A DNA stretch of 64,000 nt. Source: Notospermus geniculatus. Lineage: Eukaryota; Nemertea; Pilidiophora; Heteronemertea; Lineidae. Positions 19,561-32,045 of the stretch are shown here, one piece after another (within the stretch, counting starts at the first letter, position 1; every line of letters starts with the position of its first letter). A program made the position numbers and the translations under genes. The notes below the pieces were generated by a model. That model was not told where the DNA came from, did no database searches, and was given only the letters and a program-made list of their open reading frames with translations. The DNA lies in NCBI GenBank assembly GCA_002633025.1, contig NMRB01001187.1:61848-125847 (forward strand). Direction: 5' to 3'.

Positions 19561-19827
19561 TTATTATTATAGAAATTATACTTATAGAAATATAGAAATA
19601 TAGAATTATACTTATAGAATATTATAGAAATTATACTTTCTTGTTGTCAATTGTGTATCTGTTTCTGCATGTATTGTATCTTCGCCTATGTGCATCTGCC
19701 TGCCTTTTCATATACTGTACGTCAACATCTGCATCTGTGTCTGTATCTCTTTTTGTCATTGGCATCCAGGGCCGTATTTAGAGGGGGGCAGTTGCCCCCC
19801 CCCCCCCTGAGCCAACCAAAAAACGTN

Positions 19828-19923
19828 TGTATCTCTGTTCTCATTGGCAGCTCTGTCTGTATCTCTGTTCTCATTGGCAGCTCTGTCTGTATCTCTGTTC
19901 TCATTGGCAGCTCTGTCTGTATC
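19828..19923 (+). repeat. 30-bp tandem repeat, three copies
   Basis: tgtatctctgttctcattgg followed by cagctctgtc, repeated exactly three times after the single N at 19,827. The exactness next to an N suggests unresolved copy number. It follows a degenerate transposon end (cagggccgtatttagagggg, 19,768-19,787). Confidence 0.8.
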
Positions 19924-19999
19924 GGCATCTATACTTCTATATCTGCATCAGCAATCTTCATATGCCTCTACTTAGGCCTACTTCTTCACCGTCATTTGC

Positions 20000-20124
20000 A
20001 TCCTAAGGAACGCGATGGCCAAGAAAACCATTGGATGCTTTATAACTCTCCTGTCTGGCGATCGAACCCCGACCACCAGTCGTGGCATGCCCCATGTGTC
20101 ACTGCCCCACCGCGACAGCCTAAG
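20000..20124 (-). mobile_element. tRNA-derived SINE fragment
   Basis: On the minus strand AGGCTGTCGCGGTGGGGCAG leads to GGGGTTCGATCGCC (B box), a tRNA-like head. The body continues to the left. Confidence 0.5.
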
Positions 20125-21010
20125 AAGTGCCAATCTCAGTAAGATAAGTTCTTTCTCCCGGACCCCGACCCCCTACAACGCCATCCCGTCAGCTAATTCC
20201 ATGATTGCACTGATTTCGGCCTGACAATGATCCCGACGCGTGTGAACCCGCGGCTAAAATCAAAGATGCCGCTCCTTGGCGGGAAACTCACGAGTAGCAA
20301 AGATCAACAAAAGAACAACACAATAGAACGCGTGCCGTATTTGTTACAAAACAAGACACCGTTTGAGAAAACACAATGGTGGCAGACGAGAACGGATCAT
20401 GTGACCTAATCCCGTATCATGTGACACTAATCTCGCTGTCACGAGAAAAGACGATATCTATTGTTACAAAATGGCATCGGGCTAATTTGATACATAGAAC
20501 ATTTTTCTATGATCGGCAACCTCGTTCCAGGTCATTGAGTCGCTGTTTTCTACATTTTATGCACGTGTGGAGGCCAAGTTAAACTTGAGACGAGGTTGCT
20601 TATGGCGATATGACAAAGGTTAAACGATACATCTTTTAGTAGATTTTAAGATCAAAGTGTGTCTAGAAAATGTCGTGTCGTTTCGATTTTATGATGATGA
20701 ATTTGATGGTGGCTTGTGTTCATATTTTTCACAATATGGCAGAAGATAAGTTGACTAGGGGGGGGGGGGATGATACCGAATGGCGCTGCTCCACCTGCCA
20801 GGTTTCTCAGGCAAGTTTCTCAATTAAGGGGAGTCGTTAATGTGTCATTTTTTTCAACAGACGGCCTAGTTTGATTACTGAACTAAGTCCTAGTGGTGAT
20901 GGTGGTGAGGGGGGGGGGGCTTCATGGCAAAGCACGAAGAACAGAGTTGACTAGGACCCAGTAAGGCAGTCCCAGGCCCTGCACTTGTTGTACATGTACC
21001 TGTATTTTAT

Positions 21011-21264
21011 TTGTGATTTTTCCAAATCAGGGCCGAAGTTATAGCATTATTGTCCCTGGTAAGTATGGAAGAGACCATCTCAAGCTACTCATGTTCCTCA
21101 CTTGGATGGGGTCTTTTACTTGCCCTTGCAAAGGCACAAGACACCACGTCTTACTGTCCCATGTGACGGATGTGAAGAGCTGATTCTATAAGGCCAAGCT
21201 GGATTCGATCCCAGGACCTGCCGCTCTCTAGGCGGACGTGATAACCACTAGGCTATCAGGGCTC
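21011..21264 (-). mobile_element. tRNA-derived SINE (complete)
   Basis: Read from the right on the minus strand: GAGCCCTGATAGCCTAGTGG (A box), then CCTGGGATCGAATCC (B box), then a body with GTAAAAGACCCCATCCAAG, GAGGAACATGAGTAGC and a tail GGCCCTGATTTGG. It is the most abundant interspersed family in the window; other members are listed separately. Confidence 0.75.
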
Positions 21265-21959
21265 CTGCACTTCCAAGGGGGTGGGGGCTGGGGTGCTAGT
21301 GAACCCAAGTTGGCAAGACTGCTGGGCAAAGGATCAGGGAACCTCGTCCTTTTCAGTACATATTTTGAAAATTCCTGGCATTTCAGATGCAGATTCCTGC
21401 TTTAATCCTCCACCTCTCGTGCATGCAGTAATATTTTCGGGGAGGGGGGAGGGCGTTCCCTCTTCACGCCCTCAACCCGGTTCCGGTGTACCGTGAGGGT
21501 CACAGGGAGCCTGAATCCTCAAGATAGTCTGCAATCTCTCTGCACGGCGTCTAGTGAAGCGCTCTATTGAGATAAAACCCTCTTCCTTTCTATTATTCTA
21601 AGTGTCTCGATCACTCTCACAGAATTTCTGAACCAGAAATTACCCGTCGATACTCTTCGTTCCGCACAGGATGCGCAATTTCCATGCTTCCTGCAGATAA
21701 CTCGCTTCCTAGTTTTCTATTGACCCGCCGCCACTTGAGTGCGCGTTAATTTCTCGTTCATTGTTGCGTGTTACATCATTTTTCTCTCGTGTTATTCTTA
21801 AGGAAATGGCGTCACACTCATGGTGTGAAATGTTATTGACCTCTGGAACAAAATAATCGTAGAGTAATCTCCGAACTTTCAAAAGAAATTCAGGCTCAAA
21901 ATGTCTTCATTGTGGCTAGGCCGCTGTGATCGTGGTTTCCAACGCGCTGTTGGAAAAAA

Positions 21960-22135
21960 GAGCACCCTCCGATCATCCTCAGTGACGACTGCATCGCCGC
22001 CTAACGTCTTTCTTAGCTAAGGTCGAGATCATCCCGACGACTCTAGCGCCGCCCAACGTCTTTCTCAGCTACGACTCGAGATCATCCTGGCGATTGCATC
22101 GCCGCCTATCGTCTTTCCGTCTGCTTCGAGATCAA
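21960..22135 (+). repeat. Tandem repeat of about 65 bp, three diverged copies
   Basis: Units contain gatcatcc..cgac..gcatcgccgcctaacgtctttc..agctacg..tcgaga. No coding frame continues through it. Confidence 0.6.
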
Positions 22136-22652
22136 ACCGACTACGCGTCGAGTATATTATGATAATGAGGTCAAGGTCACGTCAAAATTGCTTCTCGCGA
22201 GAATGACAACGTAAACGTAACCGCTATTTCACCATCGCCTCATCGACGATGCACTCTAGCCCCGACCATTAAGAACGATTTTCGAAAAATCGCCATTAAA
22301 CCTCATCAAAACATTGAAATATTTTTATAATTAATTATCAAACGCGACGTTTTAAAATCCATTCCTCAGATGTCTCTGTAGAACAGAAAACTTCCTCACC
22401 ACCAACCGCGCGCCACGGAAAAAATACCCTCTGATTTCACATCAAACGAGGGGAGTATTATGGTTTTTCACAAAGACGGGGGTTTATCAAGCTCTATGTC
22501 AACCTTGGTCCCTTGTTCCTGTTTACCATTGTTCTTGGTATGACTCACAGATTCTCAGCATGTAATCCTTAAACCTCGTCCCAGAGGGTTGGTATTATCT
22601 TTTGTTTTTGAGGTTGTGCCCGGGTCTGCAAACCTACAGGGAACTGTAGAAG

Positions 22653-22970
22653 ATATACCAAAATCGCAGTTGTAAGGTCACGGAGACCATGGCCGACATT
22701 CATACAATCATGTATAACCTTTCTAGCTTAGTTGGTTGCTAGTTGTGCATATTCGCCTGTACAAACTGGGTATTTTAGCAAGTACCGGTAACTAAGCCTA
22801 GCAAGGTTTTATGGATATGGGTTTGCCACCTCAACATTATCATATCAAAAGCGTCAGTGTCAGGACTTCGATTCGAAAATGCCTTAGCAATGTCGACCAT
22901 CACCAACAGGAGAAGTTGGACCCTGGCAATGCCTGACCTCTGTGACCTTACAACTGCGAATTTGGTATAG
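22653..22970. mobile_element. MITE with about 35-bp inverted ends
   Basis: Left TATACCAAAATCGCAGTTGT followed by AAGGTCACGGAG; right end is its complement, ending CTGCGAATTTGGTATAG. Non-coding interior. Confidence 0.65.
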
Positions 22971-23099
22971 GCTACACGCAGCATCTGACCGTCAATAAAT
23001 GAGGTCGCGGGTTCGTTCCTCGGGCTCTGTCGTAAATGTTTGAAATAGAGAGGGTTTCGATGACGTCATAGCTTTCTTCCAGGATCTGGTTTCCCCCTA

Positions 23100-23280
23100 C
23101 ATAACAGAATACGATGGAATCTTAGGGACACCACTGCAGGAGGACACCCCTCTATTAAGGACACCAAAGTTCAGTCCCAAATTGATCATTTCCATTCATT
23201 TTGACCTCTGTAATCAGGACACCTCTCAATTAAGGACAAAATTCGTCAGTCCCAGAGGTGTCCTTAATAGAGAGGTTCCT
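23100..23280. repeat. Repeat with GGACACC..CTATTAAGGACACC motifs
   Basis: ggacacccctctattaagga, ccaaagttcagtcccaaatt and an inverted copy (gtccttaatagagagg) near the right end. The same family forms the tandem array at 54,190-54,945. Confidence 0.6.
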
Positions 23281-24355
23281 TTGTATCTCCTTGTATTATT
23301 TGAAGTGTACCTATAATGCCCAGGTTTGCACTTGCAATGATACTTTTGATATTCCTAGGCACATCGCGTCTTCTAAAAGGTCAAAAAACGTTGCTATGGT
23401 AACCAAGATGAAAGCGTACATTAGTCCCCGTGGGTGGAAGAAGTTAAGAAAGATCTTAAGCTACCAGCGATCGTCAACCTCGCACCATCCTGGGGACGAG
23501 GTCGGCTAATCCCTTAAAATATTAACAACACTGCTCTAACGCTATCTTTCATCTCGTGCGGCTAAACGTCACCCATCAGGAGCAAATCCCATGAATACAT
23601 GAATAGATTATGCTAATGAGGTCGTGAACTGATCGCATCTTTGTACGGCACCGGAATCGTGTCTGTCGGCTGCCCACATATCGTTTTTGTTAGAAGATAA
23701 GATGATTCGATAAATTTAATTGACTTTAACCCTTTTCTGACTAATTTCCACCTGCCGTTTAAAAATCGTTCACCGCCAGTGGCGATTTAAAGCCCCTCTG
23801 TATAAATTTTTTAAAATATTTTCAAGTAGTGTCAGGAGACTGCAGGCCGGTAGAGGTCTCATAGCCTTGTGAAGATCCCCAAATGCTTGCATGATACGTA
23901 CTTCAAAGAATCAAGGCCTAGTTTTCAGCAGACATTAAAAAATCTGCAAGCACAGCTCTAATGTATTCAGTTAGTGCATAGTGTTTATTTTACACTAATG
24001 CCGGCGAACGTATGGACTTTCTGAATTGAACACAGTGCAGTGCGGCTTCTAGAGTAAAGTATCGTCGCGTATCGAAAAAGTTCCGAAAATATCCAATTTA
24101 GCTGATGGTCAGGCTTATTTGGTCGTTCTATCTCCCGTTGTTGATGAAGAATGAAGCAGGCCTGAATCGGCTAGTAAACGGGTACGCCCCGGGTACGTCG
24201 TAACGAAATGTTCACTGGTTCGCTATTTTTCGCTGTAGCTTTGCCAGGGTTGGATGCGACGGTCCCAGTCAATTTGACAGGTCCACAATTAGATATGTAG
24301 GCATCGTCGACAAGATACACGTATCATCAGCTCTGCTCCATCGAGTTTGCCAGAC

Positions 24356-24690
24356 CTTTTAATGGTGGTAGAGCGGTGGTTGAGCGTCGTCGTTCTGCAG
24401 AGGTCACTGGTTCGATTCCCAACCGGGTGGCACTCGTTTCTCTCAACTGGTCTGAAAGGATCAAGTGATGTACTGAATGAGCTGCTCCTTGAGTTCCCCA
24501 GAAAGGTTTCTGGAGAGACTGGGGTAATAATGTGAAGCGCTTTGGGACTGTACAGTATTACAACTGGTCTGAAAGGATCAAGTGATGTGCTGAATGAGCT
24601 GCTCCTTGAGTTCACCAGAAAAGTTTCTGGAGAGACTGGGGTATTAATAATGTGAAGCGCTTTGAGAATGCATTACAATAGAAAGCGCTA
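24356..24690 (+). mobile_element. tRNA-derived SINE with duplicated tail
   Basis: The head has GGTGGTAGAGCGGTGGTTGA (A box) and CTGGTTCGATTCCC (B box). The body tctgaaaggatcaagtgatg..gagctgctccttgag..gtttctggagagactggggtaataatgtgaagcgctttg occurs twice (24,440-24,550 and 24,565-24,690). The second ends aaagcgctatttaaa, a tail common to many animal SINEs. A body fragment also lies at 48,400-48,482. Confidence 0.7.
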
Positions 24691-25034
24691 TTTAAAGAAA
24701 GTTTCCTAGCTTCAGTGCGTCGCTGGTGAAGCCATTCGGCAAGGGACTTGCCATCAAAAAGGGTTAAACTCACATCTGACAGCCAGCCCTTAATTTTATT
24801 CATTGAATTCTGTATGTAGCCGAAATCATCCCGTATCCATCACTTCCCTGACTCATCCTCCAGGACCCCAAATCGAATTACTTTGCACTGACGTTGCCAT
24901 GGTAACTGGTAGAAAGAGACACCAGTATTTGAGGCAGCAGTCGGCGTAGATGAAGAGGCTGGAATCTTTGGTGGATGATATTGAAATCGTTTTGGTTGCT
25001 GTGACTGATGCTGGGTGGATGACTTACAATGCGA

Positions 25035-25312
25035 CTGTCACCCATCATATAGGTATTCATTGGAAAGCTCTCAATGAGCACTTTCCAATGAATACCTACG
25101 TGACAGCGTTCCTGTAAGATTTGAAGATTTGGCCAGCAGCAGTCGGCGTGGATGAAGAGACGGGAATCTTTGCTGGATGATATTGAACTCGTTTTGGTTG
25201 CTGTGACTGATGCTGGCTAATCTGAGATACCATGACGCTTTCACCCATCTATAGGTATTCATTGAAGAGCTCTCCATGAGCACTTTCCAATGAATACATA
25301 TGTGACAGGGTT
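25035..25312. repeat. Hairpin repeat family, two copies
   Basis: 25,035-25,107 and 25,240-25,312 each have a 20-22 base arm (ATAGGTATTCATTGGAAAGC-type), a loop of 10-15 bases and the complementary arm (CTTTCCAATGAATACCTA). Both sit in a larger tandem unit of about 200 bp with gatattgaa(c)tcgttttggttgctgtgactgatgctgg. Confidence 0.75.
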
Positions 25313-26329
25313 CCTGTAAGATTTCAAGATTTGGTCTCCATGTTGCTGCTGAGACTGGAATCTTTGGTGGTTGATATTGAACTCGTTTTGGCTGCTGTGA
25401 CTGATGCTGGGGTATATGAGATACCATATCTGATGTCACGGGAACCTTGTGAATAAGGTCCCTGACTACTAAAGTACATGTATTGTCGACCCACCCAACT
25501 TATGTTTACACGCTTTACGACAGTAATCTGTAAACGTCTGTACCGGTGTAGGCCTAATTAGTTTAGCACACTTCTGCAGCTTCTAATTGCCGTGAGTTCG
25601 AAACAAGGCAATTTATCAACTGTTCATGGGCGTTGACAGATATTTGCCCGAAGGATGGGGTCTGCGTCCCTGTTTATTTTGTCAGACAACTAATTGCGCT
25701 GAATTCCGAATGATGAGTGTATTTCCATGATAGTTACGGCGTTTCAGTGACTTTCTTTCACAGGGGGTCATTGTCAAGTGGTTTTCCCGACGGAAGAGGA
25801 AGGCGCGTAATGAGGGTGCATCAGACATCGTCGATCATCCCGAACATTTGCAGAATAGCCTATCATTATCGAGTATCCTTCAAATACCGAACAATCGGCG
25901 CTAATCGGGAATAGTCGGCAATTATCGTAAATTGTCCCAATTTTGGGATTTGCGATTTCGAAAACGTTTTATTCGCGTTCGAGCCTTGTGGGAGACAAAA
26001 GTTCAACTTCGCATGCGAGTCGAAGACATTTTTCATAATTTGCTTCAGATTGTGTCGAAAATGATCGCGTGCAGATCACGCGAACCGACAAACAGCGCCA
26101 CGTGATTGTGTAATTACGCCAAATAGTTCCTGTTAAACCGTCATGTTTCATTGCGGGAGTGATCAGTCACGATTGCGTGTTCCTGCGCGGTTCATTAAGT
26201 TCTGCTATTTTGTCTCATTAGCTCGTGGTTTGGTTAAGAATTTGAGACGAGGCCATTCAACCACTTTATAAAAACGATCCGAAAATAATCGAATTTTCCC
26301 AACCCTTTTATCAAAATAATTGCTATGGC

Positions 26330-26420
26330 GCTGGGCTGTCAGAGTGGCGCAGTGAAGGAATCAACGTCTGCCAGTTCTGGAATTGCTGGTTCGAAACGCG
26401 TTTATCTCTTTGACTGCCAG
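26330..26420 (+). mobile_element. tRNA-derived SINE head
   Basis: GGGCTGTCAGAGTGGCGCAG (A-box-like) and GCTGGTTCGAAACG (B box). Same head type as 37,642. Confidence 0.5.
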
Positions 26421-26579
26421 TTGCCAGTGTCGATTTCGATGACATTAATTAATAAACCTCCCAAATCTTTAACTTTGACCGCACCACATGGGTATCCATT
26501 GGAAAGTACATTGTTTTTGAGTGTACTCGTTGAGATATGAATACCTATGTGATGAGTTTCGGTGCCTGTCAAATATTTC

Positions 26580-27265
26580 AAAATCTTTTTATAAGATTAT
26601 TTTCAAGAGACTTTGAAAGATGGCTAGAAAGAGTAAGCTGTCAATAAAAAGATCTTGAAATATTTGAAAGCACCGGAAATCCATCACATAGGTATTCATT
26701 GGAAAGATCTCAGAGAGTACTTTCCAATGAATACCTATGTGATAGGGCCAGAGCTAAGGATTTGATGAGTTTATTAATGATATTGAAATCGACATCGGCC
26801 GCTTGTAGTCAAATGGTTAAAGATCGCTAGAAGAGTAATATGTCATATAAAAAGATTTTGAAATATTTGAAAACCACCGAAAACCTATCACATAGGTATT
26901 CATATAAAAGCTCTTGGAGAGCACTTTCCAATGAATACCTATGTGCCAGGGTCAGAGCTAAGGATTTGATGAGTTTATTATTGATATTGACATCAACACT
27001 GGCAATTTGCAGTCAAAGGGTTAAAAATGACTAGAAAGAGTAATATGTCACATAAAAATTTTTTGAAATATTTGAAAGGCACCGGAAACCTATCATATAG
27101 GTATTCATTGGAAAGATCTCAGAGAGTACTTTCCAATGAATACCTATGTGATAGGGGCAGAGCTAAGGATTTGATGAGTTTATTAATGATATTGAAATCG
27201 ACATCGGCCGCTTGTAGTCAAATGGTTAAAGATGGCTAGAAGAGTAATCTGTCATATAAAAAGAT
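26580..27265 (+). repeat. Tandem repeat of about 204 bp containing the hairpin, 3+ copies
   Basis: Period about 204 bases, with hairpins at about 26,680, 26,885 and 27,090. Each unit carries atttgaaa..cacc..cacataggtattcattggaaag, the opposite arm, gccagagctaaggatttgat, attgaaatcgacatc and a ggttaaagatggctagaagag joint. The 60-70 codon open frames repeat with the unit and are not genes. Confidence 0.8.
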
Positions 27266-27517
27266 TTGCGATCCTAGATACTGATACTGCTGTCATTTGG
27301 GCAGATACCATGGCAACGGGAGTCTGCTTGGTATCAGAACACTTACCATGAAATGTACGATGGTTCTATTCGGCCGTATATACTCGTCACTTTTATTGTC
27401 TGCTATCTCGGCCTCGTGAATAAGATTTTTCTGGTATCGTAGCTATGGTTTCCATGTCTGCGCTGGTCCCGGTGTGACAGGGATCTAAGTCCCTCTGGAA
27501 TTTAAGTCCTGTTTTAT

Positions 27518-27722
27518 TGTATTGTATTGTATTTCATTTTTCCGTCAGGGCCGAAGCCATAGTATTATTGGCCCTGGTAAGTACGGAGGAGGCCATTTCA
27601 AGCTACTCATGTTCCTCACTTGGATGGGGTCTTTTGTTTGCCCTTGCAAAGACACAAGGTACATGTACAAGGCACCAGAACTTACTGTCTCATGCGACGG
27701 ACGTGAAGAGCCGGGAATGAAA
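27518..27722 (-). mobile_element. tRNA-derived SINE, head-truncated
   Basis: Same family as 21,011-21,264, read on the minus strand, but it lacks the tRNA-like head. It is absent from the corresponding place in block copy 2 (35,565-35,575), so it is a presence/absence difference. Confidence 0.7.
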
Positions 27723-27989
27723 TCTTTGTTAGTAATACCTTGCTTACCTCCATCTTGTGTTTATATATCCAATTACTTTTCCTATCTTGATTTTAATTAT
27801 TATGTTTTGTATGTTGTTCTGGTTGTGGTCTGATGTAGTGCCAGGGCTATTAATGCTCCGCTTCAGCCCTGGCTAGGTAAATCTTATTTGTACTATTTCT
27901 TGGTAATAAAACATTTATATAATAATAATAATGAAATCCCAGCGAGGGATTAGGATATATGGCCATAGAGACCATAGCCATACACTGGG

Positions 27990-28385
27990 TCATATGAATA
28001 GACTTTAGCAAATGGAGGATTCTTCCTTTAGGCTGAGAACTTAAAGCCACACTGGAGATGGTTGTTACCACAAATGTTCCTGCTGCCAGTGCGTCTATTA
28101 GCGTATCATGTAAGACCGAAAGAGTTACCGTACATGTAAGGTGCATCTTGAATTTTCAAATTTCCACTGCGTATCTACGAAGTAGAAAAACGAAAGATAA
28201 ATTTCAAAGCTTAAAACTCTATCGGTCTAGCGTCATATGCTAGAAGACGCTCTTGCAGGCGATATTTGTGGTAGCAACCATGCCCAGCCCTGAAATAAAA
28301 TACGTAATGGAAATGAAGTACAATTTCGTACATTGTACATCGTTTTTCGTCAAATTTGCAAAACCTCCCTAAAGATTTGACGTCA
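27990..28385. mobile_element. Foldback element, copy 1 of family with 48,588-48,985
   Basis: Shares cgtatcatgtaagacc..agagtt..ggtgcatcttgaatttt, the central cacttcgtagctacgaag-type palindrome (here partly mutated), gaagacgctcttgcaggcga and the right end cgtttttcgtcaaatttgcaaaacctccct with 48,588-48,985. The right end alone recurs at 43,235-43,285. Confidence 0.65.
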
Positions 28386-29570
28386 CGCGCGATTTCTCTC
28401 GCCATTTTTTCGTGACACCCCGTAAAGCTTCGCGGAATCGTTCGACAAATATCACAGATTATAAAAAACGTCAGATAAAACGCCCTACATCAATAGAACC
28501 ATTGGGATATTACATATTTCCTGATGTTTCACGCAAAACAAATAACCTGTCATGGTAACCAATATCAAAAGCGAGAACCTCTTCAGTCAAGGAGGTAGGA
28601 AAGTACTCGACGTGAATCATGGCACGTGACGTGCTGATTTGATGAGGTGGGCCCGCAGACAACCTGTCGAATAATATAAGCACTCATGTAAATATATCAA
28701 ACCCTGTCCTCTTTTATAACAACCCATGAGACGAAGTATAAAGTGAGTGGAATACAGTGTGTGTACGTCTGTATAGGCCTCTGGTGTCGAGAGTACAGCA
28801 CGTGCGGCGCCCGTGGCGGACAAACGGGAGCCCCCTTGCATTAACCAGCTAATTTTGATCAAGTGGGCGATGAGGGGCGAACGCTGAGTGCTGATCAAGA
28901 AATGAGGGAAAAGTCAGCGCGTGTTTTCTGGCGTTGAGATGGAAGGTGTGTCTTTTGATCTCAGATTTTTGCCGATCCCTTGAGGTGAAGTGGAAGCAAT
29001 TAATTTGTGTGTTGTTTTGGTATCCGGGGAGAACAGAGGCGGGTTGCATTCTAAAAAAAATTGAGTCGAGACCCGGTGTAACATAATTTTTTCAAATTAT
29101 GTCATGAAAATATTTCAACAAATTTAGCTGTAAAAATGATAAGGGCATATTCCATACACATCAATCTCAGATCAACCTACATAAGCACGAATTTCGTGGC
29201 CATCCCTAATTTGACGTACCAACCAAATTACAAAAATAATTAACTCCGGGGCTGCTATCTACGGGACAACAATGTCCAGTCTGAGCAGACGACCTTTAAT
29301 CAAAATGGAGGGCACTCGACGGAGGATTCCATGATGAGATTAATCTGCTGTTGACGCGGGAACGACGCGTCGAGCACAAAATGATGATTTCGCTCCTAAT
29401 TACATTATTCGGAAGGAACTTTATGGAAATCGAAATTGGCTTCGTTTTGAGAGTATTAATGAATCCTGTCACGAGTCGTTGTCGGCCTGGTGAAATCGCG
29501 GTGACTTTCGTTGTGCATTATCCGTTCTACATTGCCAGGAGCGCTCCTTGGGAGCGTTCTATCCTAACTT

Positions 29571-29790
29571 AAGAGGATCCCTGATAGCCCAGAGGTGTCT
29601 ACGTCCGCTTAGCAGCGGTAGGACCCGGGTTCGAATCCAGTCTGGGATATATGGGAATAAGCCCTGGCTCTTCACGTCTGCATCGGACAGTAAACCGTGG
29701 TGCCTTGTACCTTGTACCTTGTACCTTTGCAAGGGCAAGTAAAAGACCCCATCCAAGTGAGGAACATGAGTAGTTTGAGATGGCCTCTTC
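29571..29790 (+). mobile_element. tRNA-derived SINE
   Basis: Head CCCTGATAGCCCAGAGGTGT and GGGTTCGAATCC, then the SINE body in plus orientation (ccttgtacctttgcaagggc, gaggaacatgagtag). A second broken piece follows to about 29,890. The allelic place in copy 2 carries a different SINE arrangement (37,345-37,620 plus 37,642). Confidence 0.75.
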
Positions 29791-31579
29791 ACGTCCGTCG
29801 CATGGGACAGAAGCTGTGGTGCCTTGTGTTTTGTAAGGGCCCATTCGAGTGAGGAACATGAGTAGCTCCAGATATCCTCTTCCGCACTTAGGCTACGATG
29901 GCCTTCTCATTTTCGTTTACGTTTACGTTCTCAAGGCAAATCGTGACCTCTCTACTAATACTTTTGCATGGTACATTCATCTCCAATTGTTTTGCATTAT
30001 TTAACATCTGGTAGCTTGAGATGGCCTCTTCCATACTTTATATACCAAGGCTTTCTCATTTCGTTTTCGTTTTCAAGGCGAATCGTAACCTCTCTATTAA
30101 TGCTTTGCACGGTACATCCATCTCCAAATGTATTGCATTATTTAACATCGGGTAAGCGAAAGGCAAAATGTCACCGTCAGCTGTCATTAGATGAACAATC
30201 CAGATCATAACTCATCTCATTACAGGAGAAATTAGCCGCCCCATACTCCCTTTGTTCCCAGTCGTCGTTAGGCATAATTTAATTAGTCACGTGATTGCTT
30301 CGCGTAATTTAATTGATCACGTGATTAGATGGGAGTGTTACTGACAGTTGATTTAACGCCATCCAAGTGTAGGCCTATTTTCTTCCTTGGTAAACGCAAG
30401 TGTCTCCGAATCAGTGGGAGTGCAGTTGATTGAAAGAAGAGCTGTTCTCTACATTACAGTGAACTTGATAGTACATGAGAGAGCTGTTCCTTGAATGAAT
30501 CATCTTCCCTCTGATTACAAGTTGAGATTTGACTTTTCCGTTGGCGGGAAGAAAATTGAGGATAGTTTCTTACCATCTGTGGTCTCGCGATGATCTCACC
30601 ACTGGTGAGACTGTCAGATATTTCGTTTCATTCCCCACGTTACCTTATCGTGGTCGGTGTTTTAGTGCCTACTGAAAGTCATAACTAAAATGTGGAAGAG
30701 GGTGGTCCTCCTTGGCTAACCGATATCGACGAAGTGTCTGATGAGGAGGTCCACATTTCCTCATGTTGGTCCATGTTTTACTGCCGACCAGAGAGTTATA
30801 ACTAAAACGTGGAACGACACTGTCCTAGCTCGTCGGCCTACCGATATTGACGAAGTTTCGGAAAGGAGGGCCAAACTTACCTCAGTGTGGTCCGTGTTTT
30901 AGGCATTCCCAGAAAGTTGCAAGTAAAACGTGAAACAGCGGGGTCCTCGGAGGCCTACTAAGCTGTAACTAAAATGTGGAACGGCACGGTCCTCGCACCG
31001 ACATCACCACGGTTGTGATGGGGATGGAGGGGGCACCGGAGCTCTATAGAGCTCTATAGAGAAAAGAAACAAGATACGTAGTGGCCTCGCAAACTATCGA
31101 GTTTGTAGCTAAGATTGCGCACCCCGGTAACGTAATTCCATCCCTGCATATTTCCCCTCGGCGCGGCCTAACTTAATTTCGACCAATTTGCCACTGATGG
31201 ACGAACGCCATAATTCCCTAATACGATAAATGCACAATTTTGGTGATGTTGGCAAAAGTGCACGCTCGTGGATAATGTGATTAAAATTGTGTCGTGGATT
31301 TGTTCGGCAGATGGGATTTTTAGGCTGTGCGCATATTGGGGAGGTGCACTTTAAAATATAGGTTGAAACCTTTTGCAAATTATACTAGAATGTGACTCAA
31401 TATTGCACAGTCCCTCATAAATGCCCCCCCCCCAAGTCATCAGGACCAAAATGTTCTATGACGTATCCTGATGAAAATTTTCTTCTTGGAAAATTTGTGT
31501 GAGATGGTGCAGTTAAGCCTTCACTTTTGTTTAAACCTTGAACATGTAAAAAATGTGAATGGCACCAGAAATTACCTGC

Positions 31580-31797
31580 CACATACGTAGAAGATATTCA
31601 TTGGAAAGCTCTCGCTGAGTACTTTCCAATGAATACCTATGTGACAGGGTTTCTGTAACACCTGAAGTCTGTCACATAGGTATTCATTGGAAAGAATACC
31701 TATGTGACAGGGTTTCTGTAACACCTGAAACCCTGTCGCAATTATATTCATTGGAAAGCTCTTATTGAGCACTTTCCAATGAATACCATGACAGGGT
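31580..31797. repeat. Hairpin repeat family, three clustered copies
   Basis: Hairpins at about 31,580-31,650, 31,675-31,712 (arms with almost no loop) and 31,735-31,795, separated by gggtttctgtaacacctgaa. Repeated in block copy 2 at 39,343-39,560. Confidence 0.8.
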
Positions 31798-31852
31798 CTC
31801 TGTATAGTTTAATAGATATCCAAAAAACAGCACAAAAACGACACACAGTATA

Positions 31853-32045
31853 CAATAAATCGGAAAGTCGTCTCCGAATATTTTGCAAATTTTCGACCCC
31901 AATGGGGGTCTTCCTCAGGCGCTATGTAGAAGAGATCCCAGAGATCCCATTCACCTCTGGGATCTCTTCTACATAGCGCCTGAGGAAGACCCCGATTGGG
32001 GTCGAACATTTGCGAAATATTCGGAGACGACTTTCTGATTTATTG
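31853..32045. mobile_element. 193-bp foldback element
   Basis: Almost perfect palindrome with arms of about 90 bases: CAATAAATCGGAAAGTCGTC, TCCGAATATT, a short GACCCCAATGGGGGTC sub-palindrome, then CTTCCTCAGGCGCTATGTAG and AAGAGATCCCAGA, mirrored. Flanked by TATA on both sides, a plausible TA/TATA target duplication. Related ends occur at 18,590-18,640, 54,657-54,695 and 58,020-58,149. Confidence 0.8.

Noticed and set aside
24356-24430. tRNA gene at the A-box/B-box sequence
   Set aside because: Acceptor stem does not pair and a SINE body follows directly. The same holds for the heads at 21.2, 29.6, 37.4, 47.8 and 55.5 kb.
26840-27239. Two similar 64-70 codon frames containing SYRYSLE..LSNEYLCDR
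   Set aside because: They repeat with the 204-bp tandem unit and hairpin; related peptide strings appear wherever the hairpin occurs, on either strand.
26580-27265. CRISPR-like array (regular repeats with palindromes)
   Set aside because: Units are 204 bp with no variable spacers, the genome is eukaryotic with introns, and there are no cas genes.
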